40,239 bases of DNA from Sphingopyxis sp. (GTDB lineage Bacteria > Pseudomonadota > Alphaproteobacteria > Sphingomonadales > Sphingomonadaceae). Location: positions 1 through 40,239 of the forward strand of contig NZ_JAEMQX010000027.1 in the NCBI RefSeq assembly GCF_016463645.1, written 5' to 3'. The position numbers and the translations under genes are program-made. Of this stretch, positions 33,399-40,239 are shown piece by piece. The notes beneath the pieces are model-generated. The model worked only from the letters and a program-made list of their open reading frames with translations. It did no database searches and was not told the origin of the DNA. Position 1 is the first letter of the stretch. Each line of letters begins with the position of its first letter.

Positions 33399-34159
33399 AG
33401 CTGCACCTCCAGCCCGTCGTAGCCGGGCTCGACGCCCGGCGGCAATTCGGCCGCAAGATCGTCATAATCCATCGTATTGTCCATATGCGTGATGATCGCG
33501 CGCGGGCTGCCGATCTTGGCCAGACCTTCAAGCGTCATCGCGAGATGCGGATGCGTGGGGTGCGGATAGCGGCGCAGCGCGTCGATAACGAACAGGTCAA
33601 TGCCTTGGAAGAAATCGACCATCTCATCCGTAAATTTCGAGAAATCAGTCGCATAGGCGATCCTGTGCGCACCGTCGCTGAAGATCAGCCCGGTCGCCTT
33701 GATCGGCCCGTGCGGCATTTCGATCGCCGACACTTCGATCGGACCGATCGACTGATGATCGTGAAGGTCGATCGGATCGACCGACGCCGGATAGCCGGCG
33801 TTTCCGGCAAAGGCATAAGTGAAGCGCCACTTCAATATGTCGAGCACATGGTCGCGTGCATAGACCGGCACCGCCGACCGGCGCAGATGCATGACTTGCC
33901 GCAGGTCGTCGAGCCCGTGGGTATGGTCGGCATGCTCGTGCGTCCAGATGACGGCATCGATCTCGCCGACCCCCGCGTCGAGGAGCTGCAGCCGCATGTC
34001 GGGGCTTGTGTCGACGAGGATGCGAAAGCCGCCGAGCGACACCATGATCGACGCCCGGCTACGCAGGTTACGCGGATTGTCGGGGTCGCACGCGCCCCAG
34101 TCGTTACCGATCCGCGGAACGCCCGAAGATGTGCCGCACCCAAGGATCCGCAGTTTCAT
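33395..34159 (-). CDS. MBL-fold metallo-hydrolase (PhnP/RNase Z-like)
   Basis: A 254-residue metallo-beta-lactamase-fold protein. The metal motif THEHADHTHG (H-x-H-x-D-H) lies near residues 73-82. The N-terminal MKLRILGCGTSSGVPRIGNDWGACD block and ILVDTSPDMRLQLLD match the family related to PhnP phosphodiesterases. The second half includes AYATDFSKF and ITHMDNTMDY, which complete the metal site. It probably acts on a phosphodiester or cyclic nucleotide; the substrate is not known. It lies 13 bp after tatD in a conserved alphaproteobacterial order (metG - tatD - MBL). Confidence 0.9.
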   Translation of the reverse strand: MKLRILGCGTSSGVPRIGNDWGACDPDNPRNLRSRASIMVSLGGFRILVDTSPDMRLQLLDAGVGEIDAVIWTHEHADHTHGLDDLRQVMHLRRSAVPVYARDHVLDILKWRFTYAFAGNAGYPASVDPIDLHDHQSIGPIEVSAIEMPHGPIKATGLIFSDGAHRIAYATDFSKFTDEMVDFFQGIDLFVIDALRRYPHPTHPHLAMTLEGLAKIGSPRAIITHMDNTMDYDDLAAELPPGVEPGYDGLEVQL

Positions 34160-34172
34160 GCAGCGCCCGACG

Positions 34173-34949
34173 TCATGGCGCCGCCTTGTTGAAAAGGGTA
34201 TAGAAATTGGTGCTTGTGGCGGCCGCGAGGACGTCCCGGTCGTCGTCCCGCAGATCGGCGAGAAAGGCGAGCGTATCGGCGACGAACGCCGGCTCGCCGG
34301 TCTTGCCGCGGTGCGGGACGGGGGCGAGGAAGGGCGAGTCGGTCTCGATCAGCAACCGGTCCTGCGGCAACCATTTGGCGGTCGCCTGCAGATCGGCGGC
34401 GTTCCTGAAAGTGACGATGCCGGAGATCGAGATATAGAGCCCAAGGTCGAGCGCCTTGCGGGCAAAATCGTCGCTCGCGGTGAAGCAATGGATGACGCCG
34501 GGAAAAGCCGCCTTCCCCATTTCTTCGCCGAGCAGCGTCAGCGTATCCTCTTCGGCATCGCGGGTGTGGACGATGATCGGCAACCCCGTCTGCTGCGACG
34601 CGTGGATGTGGCGACGAAAGCTGTCCTGCTGCCGCACCCGGTCGCTCTTGTCGTAATAATAGTCGAGACCGGTTTCGCCGATGCCGATCACGCGCGGGTG
34701 CGTGGCGCGCTCGACCAGCCTGGCGGTGTCGACCTCGGGATGATGATCGGCATCGTGCGGGTGGATGCCGACGCTCGCCCAGACGTCGTCATTTGCTTCG
34801 GCCGCCGCGAGCACATCGTCCCATTCGCTTTCGCGCGTCGCGATGTTGAGCATCGCGGTCACGCCCTTCTCTCTCGCGCGCGCCAGCACCTCGCCCTGCT
34901 GCTCGGCAAGCCCCTTGTAATTGAGGTGGCAATGCGAATCGACGAGCAT
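34173..34949 (-). CDS. tatD: TatD family metal-dependent DNase
   Basis: A 258-residue TIM-barrel hydrolase. Metal ligands: His-x-His in DSHCHL near residues 5-7, Glu in GIGETGLDYYY, His in IIVHTRD, His in GVIHCFTAS, and Asp in LIETDSPFLAP. TatD enzymes act as 3'-5' exonucleases or DNases. ATG 34949 shares a base with the metG stop (TGATG), so the two are coupled. Symbol by family; the paralogue YcfH/YjjV is a close alternative. Confidence 0.92.
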   Translation of the reverse strand: MLVDSHCHLNYKGLAEQQGEVLARAREKGVTAMLNIATRESEWDDVLAAAEANDDVWASVGIHPHDADHHPEVDTARLVERATHPRVIGIGETGLDYYYDKSDRVRQQDSFRRHIHASQQTGLPIIVHTRDAEEDTLTLLGEEMGKAAFPGVIHCFTASDDFARKALDLGLYISISGIVTFRNAADLQATAKWLPQDRLLIETDSPFLAPVPHRGKTGEPAFVADTLAFLADLRDDDRDVLAAATSTNFYTLFNKAAP

Positions 34950-36532
34950 CAGGCCTCCCCTTCCCCTTTTTCTTCGGGGAGTTCGAGGCGGGGGAAAATC
35001 GGCACCGGCTGGCCGACCGTGAAGCCGCTGGCGGCAAGCTGTCCGAACCATTGCTTGTCGGCGAGCGCCGCATGGTCGCGCGCATCATCGGCGATGCCCA
35101 TCTGTTCGAGCAGCTTGTCGGCGGCTGCCGGCACGACGGGACGGATCGCGATCGCGAGCGTCCGCACCGCCTGGAACAATGTCATCAGCACCGCGCGCAT
35201 CCGTTCGGGATCGGTCTTGCGCAGCGCCCAAGGCGCCTGCGTGTCGACATATTGATTGCAGGCGAAGACGGCGCGGATCCAGTCCTCGATGCCGACCGAG
35301 AAGGCGAGCTGTTCAAATTCGCGCGGCAGGCGCTCGGTCGCCATCGCATCGAGGTCGGCAAGCAGGTCGATATCGTTCTGCGCAGACGCATAATCGGCCG
35401 AAAGTTTTCCATCCAGGTTTTTGAAAATCATCGACAAGCTGCGCTGGGCCAGATTGCCGAAGCTGTTCGCAAGATCCGCATTGGCGGTGCGCACGATCGC
35501 CTCGGCCGAATAGCTGCCGTCTTGTCCGAAGCTCACTTCGCGCAGCAGATAATAGCGCAGCGCGTCAACGCCGAAGCGTTCGGCGAGCTGCATCGGATCG
35601 ACGACATTGCCGAGCGACTTCGACATCTTCTCGCCGCGGTTGAGCAGGAAGCCGTGGCCGAAGACCTGCCTGGGCAGCGGCAGGTTGGCGCTCATCAGGA
35701 AAGCCGGCCAGTAAACCGCATGAAAACGCACGATATCCTTGCCGATCATATGGATATTCGCCGGCCAGAACTTGCCGAAATCGCTCGCCGGGTCGGGATA
35801 GCCGAGCCCCGAGAGATAGGTGGTGAGCGCGTCGACCCATACATACATGACATGGCCCGGCGAACCCGGCACCGGCACGCCCCAGTCGAAGCTGGTGCGC
35901 GAGACGCTGAGATCCTTGAGCCCGCCCTCGACGAAGCGCAATACCTCGTTGCGACGGCTTTCGGGACGGATGAAATCGGGCTGGTCGTTATAGAGCGCGA
36001 GCAGCCTGTCCTGATAGTTCGACAGGCGGAAGAACCAGCTTTCCTCGACGGTCCATTCGACCGGCGTGTTCTGTGGCGAAAGGCGTACGCCCCCTTCCCC
36101 GTCGGTCAGTTCGCTTTCGTCGTAAAAAGCTTCGTCGCGAACCGAATACCAGCCTTCGTAACGATCGAGGTAGAGGTCGCCATTGGCCTCCATCGCCTTC
36201 CAGATCGCCTGCGATGCGGCGTGATGCGCCGCATCCGAGGTGCGCATGAAATTATCGTAGCTGATGTTCAGCTCGGCATACATCTCACGGAAATATCCCG
36301 ACATTTCATCAGCGAGATCGATCGTCGCGCGGCCCTGGTCGCGTGCGGTCTGGAACATCTTCAGACCATGTTCGTCGGTGCCGGTGATCAACCGCACGTC
36401 GCGGCCGCGTGCGCGCTGGAAACGGGCCATGACATCGGTCGCGATAGCTTCATAGGCATGGCCGATATGCGGGCGTCCATTGGGATAGCTGATCGCTGTG
36501 GTGATATAGAAGGGGTCGTTGTTTTCGGACAT
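34949..36532 (-). CDS. metG: Methionine--tRNA ligase
   Basis: A 527-residue class I aminoacyl-tRNA synthetase that charges tRNA-Met. HIGH motif at about residues 22-25 in GRPHIGHAYEAIATDV and KMSKS in RGEKMSKSLGNVVDP. TGTDEHGLK and the WFFRLSNYQDRLLALY segment are typical. It lacks the Cys-rich zinc knuckle and the C-terminal tRNA-binding EMAP-like domain seen in the longer E. coli enzyme, so it is the shorter zinc-free bacterial type. The gene follows holB by 38 bp. Confidence 0.96.
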   Translation of the reverse strand: MSENNDPFYITTAISYPNGRPHIGHAYEAIATDVMARFQRARGRDVRLITGTDEHGLKMFQTARDQGRATIDLADEMSGYFREMYAELNISYDNFMRTSDAAHHAASQAIWKAMEANGDLYLDRYEGWYSVRDEAFYDESELTDGEGGVRLSPQNTPVEWTVEESWFFRLSNYQDRLLALYNDQPDFIRPESRRNEVLRFVEGGLKDLSVSRTSFDWGVPVPGSPGHVMYVWVDALTTYLSGLGYPDPASDFGKFWPANIHMIGKDIVRFHAVYWPAFLMSANLPLPRQVFGHGFLLNRGEKMSKSLGNVVDPMQLAERFGVDALRYYLLREVSFGQDGSYSAEAIVRTANADLANSFGNLAQRSLSMIFKNLDGKLSADYASAQNDIDLLADLDAMATERLPREFEQLAFSVGIEDWIRAVFACNQYVDTQAPWALRKTDPERMRAVLMTLFQAVRTLAIAIRPVVPAAADKLLEQMGIADDARDHAALADKQWFGQLAASGFTVGQPVPIFPRLELPEEKGEGEA

Positions 36533-36570
36533 GCGCGCGCCTTAGCCGCTGGCGCGCGCGAGGGGAAGCG

Positions 36571-37557
36571 TCAGCGCGCGACCTGTCCAGCCGATTGTCC
36601 CTGGCGTGGCGCGAGTTCGGCGAGGCAGTTGCCGATTTCAAAGCCGACCATCGCGCCGTCGTACGAGCCGCGAATCGCGTCGCGGACGGTCCGCTGGACG
36701 CGCTCCCACCGGGCAAGCACCGGAGCGATCTCGGCAACCGGGCGCTCGCGTGCGATCCGGGCAAGCAGGCCGGGCACGATATCGATCACCAGCTCGAGGC
36801 GAGCGCGATTGCTTGTCCCTCCGACCTCGCGCGCGAGCGCCTCGCGCAACCGGTTTTCGGGATCCCCCGAACTGGCGATGGCGAGCAGCTTCTTTTCCAT
36901 CGCCGCAACGTCGCTGTCGATCAGCGCGAGCGCCTTGCCGGGCACGCCTCCCGACGCGGCAACAATCGCGCGTACGTCGGCAAGGTCGAGCATCGGGCGA
37001 AGCTCGTGGAGCCACGACGTCATGACGTCAGGGGCAATTGGTTGAAAACGAAGCATTCTGCATCGCGACCGGATCGTAGGAAGCAAGCGTCCCGGCGAGT
37101 GGCTGACGAGCAGAAAGAGCGTTTTGGCCGGAGGTTCCTCGAGTGTCTTGAGCAGAGCATTGGCACCGTCGGTCTCAAGATCGTCGACCGCGTCGACGAT
37201 GATCACGCGCCATTCGCCGAGCGACAGCGAGAGGTGCAGCCGCCGGATCATCTGGCGCACCTGTTCGATCGTGATGTTGCGCGCAAGTTCCTTCGCCTTG
37301 TCCTTCGGCTGGCGTGCGAGGCGAAGGATTTCGGGATGGTTGCCGGCCTCGACGAGGCGGTTCGCCGCCTCGTCGCCGCGATCGTCGAGCGAAGCGGCGT
37401 ACCCGCCGGCGCCATGCGTCACGAGGAAGCGGGCGACCCGTTCGGCAAAGGCGCCCTTCCCCATCCCCTGCGGTCCGGCGAGCAGCCAGGCGTGATGGAG
37501 CCGACCGCCCTGCCATGCCTCGACAAGGGCTTTCTCGGCGTCCAGATGTCCGATCAT
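36571..37557 (-). CDS. holB: DNA polymerase III subunit delta prime
   Basis: A 328-residue clamp-loader protein that opens the sliding clamp with delta and tau/gamma. P-loop-like GPQGMGKGAFAERVA near residues 28-42, VIIVDAVDDLETDGANALLKTLEEPPAKTLFLLVSH and the sensor RSRC motif are present. The four-Cys zinc module of E. coli delta prime is not seen, as often in alphaproteobacteria. ATG 37557 overlaps the tmk stop in ATGA; ATG 37566 (three residues longer) is an alternative. The tmk-holB pair is widely conserved. Confidence 0.93.
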   Translation of the reverse strand: MIGHLDAEKALVEAWQGGRLHHAWLLAGPQGMGKGAFAERVARFLVTHGAGGYAASLDDRGDEAANRLVEAGNHPEILRLARQPKDKAKELARNITIEQVRQMIRRLHLSLSLGEWRVIIVDAVDDLETDGANALLKTLEEPPAKTLFLLVSHSPGRLLPTIRSRCRMLRFQPIAPDVMTSWLHELRPMLDLADVRAIVAASGGVPGKALALIDSDVAAMEKKLLAIASSGDPENRLREALAREVGGTSNRARLELVIDIVPGLLARIARERPVAEIAPVLARWERVQRTVRDAIRGSYDGAMVGFEIGNCLAELAPRQGQSAGQVAR

Positions 37558-38177
37558 GGCAGCCATTCCGCAAGTCCGGAAAGGATCGCCGCCGTGACCC
37601 GATCGGCCGGCGCATCCGCCTCGATGATCCGCCAGCGTTCGGGTTCGGCTTCGGCCATTTCGGCGAAACGTGCGGCGAGCCGCGCCTGATAATCCGCGGG
37701 CTTGTTCCCCATCCGGTCGCTGCCGCCGCGTTCGGAAACGCGCCGTGCCGCCTCGCCGGCGCTGACGGTCAGCAGGAAGGTGCGGTCGGGGAGAAGTCCC
37801 TCCGAACCGAAACCGTGGAGCATCAGGAGATCGGCGTCGGTAATCCCGCCACCGCCGCCCTGATAGGCACGGCTCGAATCGACGAAGCGGTCGCAGAGCA
37901 CCCACGCCCCGCGTGCGAGCGCCGGGCGGATCAGCCGGGCGACATGGTCGGCGCGCGCTGCTGCAAAGAGCAGTGCCTCGCTGCGTGCGTCCCAGCGTTC
38001 GTCGCTGCCTTCCATCAGCAGCGCGCGGATCGCTTCGGCGCCGTCGCTGCCGCCGGGTTCGCGCGTCGTGACAACGTCGACGCCCTGCACCGCGAGCGCC
38101 GCAGAAAGCGCCCGGATCTGCGTCGATTTACCGACCCCTTCGCCGCCTTCGAGCGTGATGAAGCGACCGCGCGTCAT
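37554..38177 (-). CDS. tmk: Thymidylate kinase
   Basis: A 207-residue enzyme that phosphorylates dTMP to dTDP. P-loop EGGEGVGKST (residues 10-19), TREPGGS substrate motif, DRFVDSSRAYQG and the basic lid region SERGGSDRMG are all visible. Length is standard. It is followed by overlapping holB and preceded by the carboxypeptidase gene, with 75 bp between the carboxypeptidase stop and the tmk start. Confidence 0.96.
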   Translation of the reverse strand: MTRGRFITLEGGEGVGKSTQIRALSAALAVQGVDVVTTREPGGSDGAEAIRALLMEGSDERWDARSEALLFAAARADHVARLIRPALARGAWVLCDRFVDSSRAYQGGGGGITDADLLMLHGFGSEGLLPDRTFLLTVSAGEAARRVSERGGSDRMGNKPADYQARLAARFAEMAEAEPERWRIIEADAPADRVTAAILSGLAEWLP

Positions 38178-38252
38178 CGCGCTGGTCTGCGGCGGGAAAG
38201 AATGGAATGCCGTCGGTGCATGCTCTGGCGGTAGCCCGCCCGACAGGCTTTG

Positions 38253-39224
38253 TCATCTGCGCGTCGCGCTTGCCGCTCTGGATGCGCCGCCGTGCGCGTC
38301 TTGCGCGACGGCGGGAGCCTTGCCCGACGCAAACCCCCAACGCATCAGGCGGTCAGCTTCTTCTCGGCGCGCCTTTTCGCTCGTCATGCCCGCGACGACC
38401 ATGATCAGGCGGCGTCCGTCGCGCTTTGCCGAGCCCAGAAGGCAATAGCCGGCTTCCGACGTATGTCCGGTCTTCAGCCCGTCGGCGCCGGCAACACTGC
38501 CGAGGATCGGATTGCGGTTCGCCTGGACGATCGGCTTGCCGTCGGGCGAAACGCCATGCCGGAATTTCGGAATCGAGAAATAGCGCGCATAACCATCGGG
38601 ATGATCGCGGATAAGCCGGTCGGCGAGCAGGATGAGGTCTCCCGCGGTGACTTTGGTCGCACCGCCATCGGGCCAGCCGCTCGCTGTCCCGAAATTGCTC
38701 GACGACATCCCCAGCTTGGCCGCCATGCTATTCATTCGCTTGGTAAAAGCGCCCTCGCTGCCGTCGATCCCGACTGCCAGAGCCGTTGCAGCGTCATTTC
38801 CCGAGACCGTGATCAGGCCCTTCAGAAGATCGTCGACCGAAACCTTCTCTCCGGCACGCAGGAACATGCTCGAACTGCGCGGCCTTGCGCTCCATGTCTT
38901 CCAGGTCGCATCGTCGACGGTAAACAGCTTGTCGCGAGACAATTGACCCTTCTTGATCAGGTCGAGCACGATATAGGCGGTCATCACCTTGGTCATCGAT
39001 GCCGGGGCAAAGCGCTTGCTCGCCCCGCGTGAAAAGAGAATTTGGCCCGAATCGAGGTCCTTGAGCATCACGATCGGAGCTTGTGTGACATAGGGGGCGT
39101 GGCTGGCCGATGCGTTTTTCGGGTGGTCGTCGCCCGCGACTGCCGCTGTCGCCGGAGAGGCCCAGGGCAGCGCCAGCAGGGCCAGCGCCGCAGCGCCTAT
39201 CAAGGGCATGGCGGTTCCCTTCAC
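38253..39224 (-). CDS. D-alanyl-D-alanine carboxypeptidase (DacC/PBP5-like)
   Basis: A 323-residue periplasmic penicillin-binding protein that trims the terminal D-Ala from peptidoglycan stem peptides. The signal peptide ends after ASPATA (about residue 27). The catalytic motifs are S76-M-T-K79, S141-G-N143 and K251-T-G253. It lacks the long C-terminal beta-domain and amphipathic anchor of E. coli PBP5/6, so it is the short form common in alphaproteobacteria. GTG 39224 gives a Lys-containing N-terminus; ATG 39209 has an AAGGGA site 6 bases upstream and is equally possible. It follows rlpA by 10 bp. Confidence 0.93.
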   Translation of the reverse strand: MKGTAMPLIGAAALALLALPWASPATAAVAGDDHPKNASASHAPYVTQAPIVMLKDLDSGQILFSRGASKRFAPASMTKVMTAYIVLDLIKKGQLSRDKLFTVDDATWKTWSARPRSSSMFLRAGEKVSVDDLLKGLITVSGNDAATALAVGIDGSEGAFTKRMNSMAAKLGMSSSNFGTASGWPDGGATKVTAGDLILLADRLIRDHPDGYARYFSIPKFRHGVSPDGKPIVQANRNPILGSVAGADGLKTGHTSEAGYCLLGSAKRDGRRLIMVVAGMTSEKARREEADRLMRWGFASGKAPAVAQDAHGGASRAASATRR

Positions 39225-39234
39225 GCGCCCGGCC

Positions 39235-40212
39235 TCAGCGATCGCGCCGGACCATGGCGTCGCGGAAGCCCTTGGTCCTTGCCGTACCGAGTGCGGCGCG
39301 CGCCTCGGCGTCGCTTGAGAACGGGCCGATGCGAACGTGCCACAAATTGCCGGCCTTCGTTACATGGCCGCCGACCGATTTCGCCGCGGCATCGGCCCGG
39401 CTTTCGCTGCTGAACGCGCCGACCTGAACCATGTATTTGCCGCCGGTCGTGGCCGGTGTGGCTTTCGCGGCGCTCGAAGGTTTCGCCGCTGGCATGGTCG
39501 TGGAGGGACCCTCGACGATGAAGCGATCGTCGCCCGGCTTGGCGCCCGCCGCGGCAATCGGCGCGGGAGAGGCCACGGTGGCCGTCGGCGGCGCGGATTT
39601 GGGTACCGGCAGTCCCTTCACCTTGTTGCGCAAGATCGCGAGCAGCGAGTCGGGCGTCGCGATCCGTTCGGGGACGGGTTTGCCGGTGCGAAGCTGCGCA
39701 CGTTCGGCTGCCGGCGGATTGGTGCGGCGGACACGGACCGCGGCGACACCCTCGGTAAGTCCCAATTGCTCGGCGGCGCCGCGCGACAGGTCGATCAGCC
39801 GGTCGCCGACCATCGGGCCGCGGTCGTTGACGCGGACAAGGATTGTCCGTCCCGTGTCGAGCGCCGTGACCTCGACATAGCTTGGCAGGGGGAGCGTCCT
39901 GTGCGCCGCGCTGATCGCCGCAGGGTCGAAGATTTCGCCATTGGCGGTCGGTTTGCCCGCGAGTTCGTCGCCATACCCGCTTGCGTAGCCGACATCGTCG
40001 TAGTCGGGGATGTCCGCGGGCGTATAGGTCACGCCGCCGACGGTATAGGGATCGCCGATCTTCACCGGCACATCGGCTACGCCTGCGGTCGAAGCTGCGG
40101 GCGTCGGGCCTGCCGCCGGTCCGCCTTCGCGCTTGCCAGCCAAGCTGCCGCAACCGGCGAGCAATAACGCCGCCCCCGCCATCATGCCTCCGCCCCTAAC
40201 GATCGATTTCAT
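39235..40212 (-). CDS. rlpA: Septal ring lytic transglycosylase RlpA (rare lipoprotein A) with SPOR domain
   Basis: A 325-residue lipoprotein (lipobox LLLAGC, Cys21). The double-psi beta-barrel RlpA domain lies at about residues 73-165 (GYASGYGDELAGKPTANGEIFD, VRVNDRGPMVGDRLIDLS). A Pro/Ala-rich linker follows, then a C-terminal SPOR domain at about 245-320 (YMVQVGAFSSESRADAAA, HVRIGPFSSDAEARAAL). It binds denuded septal peptidoglycan through SPOR and cleaves glycan strands in cell separation. It is the first gene of the minus-strand housekeeping run visible here; the promoter probably lies beyond 40212. Confidence 0.95.
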   Translation of the reverse strand: MKSIVRGGGMMAGAALLLAGCGSLAGKREGGPAAGPTPAASTAGVADVPVKIGDPYTVGGVTYTPADIPDYDDVGYASGYGDELAGKPTANGEIFDPAAISAAHRTLPLPSYVEVTALDTGRTILVRVNDRGPMVGDRLIDLSRGAAEQLGLTEGVAAVRVRRTNPPAAERAQLRTGKPVPERIATPDSLLAILRNKVKGLPVPKSAPPTATVASPAPIAAAGAKPGDDRFIVEGPSTTMPAAKPSSAAKATPATTGGKYMVQVGAFSSESRADAAAKSVGGHVTKAGNLWHVRIGPFSSDAEARAALGTARTKGFRDAMVRRDR

Positions 40213-40239
40213 CCGCCAGCAACCCCACAGACAGTGCGT

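Noticed and set aside
32995..33492. A 165-codon plus-strand open frame across the junction and MBL gene end
   Set aside because: It runs antisense to the MBL and small membrane protein genes and through a terminator; composition is not protein-like.
35051..37045. A 664-codon plus-strand open frame opposite metG and holB
   Set aside because: It is antisense to metG, which has HIGH and KMSKS motifs; no domain in the plus frame.

Overview
The window looks like a chromosomal segment of a Sphingomonadales alphaproteobacterium, perhaps a Sphingopyxis-like genus; genus is inference. The evidence is high GC throughout, a sphingan-like export set, an exosortase V type PEP-CTERM system, and the alphaproteobacterial gene run rlpA - dacC-like - tmk - holB - metG - tatD - MBL hydrolase at the right end. 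No rRNA, tRNA, insertion sequence, CRISPR array or phage gene was seen.

Positions 295 to about 32,800 hold a large exopolysaccharide and exosortase locus. Left arm (295-10246, all +): a small XrtV accessory protein, a GH74/BNR-type beta-propeller, the lipid-linked initiating sugar transferase, a Wzy/ligase-like polymerase, a Wzx-like flippase and three glycosyltransferases, nearly all joined by 4-8 bp overlaps. Middle (10253-17163, mostly -): two more glycosyltransferases, a methyltransferase-like protein on +, and the export set in minus-strand order: OPX export protein, outer-membrane beta-barrel, Wzz-type co-polymerase and separate BY-kinase. The last four resemble the GelD/GelF/GelC/GelE type machinery of sphingans.

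Next (17220-23147) come a TPR lipoprotein, a CAP-domain secreted protein, a SleB-type wall hydrolase, then the coupled xrtV - epsI - epsD-like operon. A second O-antigen-ligase-like protein, a small unknown membrane protein, a GT4 enzyme, a UDP-glucuronate decarboxylase, a membrane GT2 and a WecG/TagA-type transferase follow. The probable exosortase substrate, a Pro/Gly/Thr-rich PEP-CTERM protein, is the first gene of an overlapping minus-strand operon with an L,D-transpeptidase and the WecG/TagA enzyme. Divergent from it lies a PilZ-XRE fusion protein, a candidate c-di-GMP-responsive regulator. An acyltransferase 3 closes the locus.

In outline (inference): sugars are loaded on undecaprenyl phosphate by the initiating transferase, extended by the GTs (xylose may be supplied by the decarboxylase), flipped by Wzx, polymerised under Wzz/BY-kinase control, and exported through the OPX and beta-barrel. 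XrtV would cleave the PEP-CTERM protein at the cell envelope. The regulator next to the PEP-CTERM operon could tie the system to c-di-GMP.

The right end (33222-40212, all -) is a housekeeping operon: RlpA, a D,D-carboxypeptidase, thymidylate kinase, DNA polymerase III delta prime, methionyl-tRNA synthetase, TatD, an MBL hydrolase and a previously uncalled 58-residue membrane protein, ended by a good intrinsic terminator.
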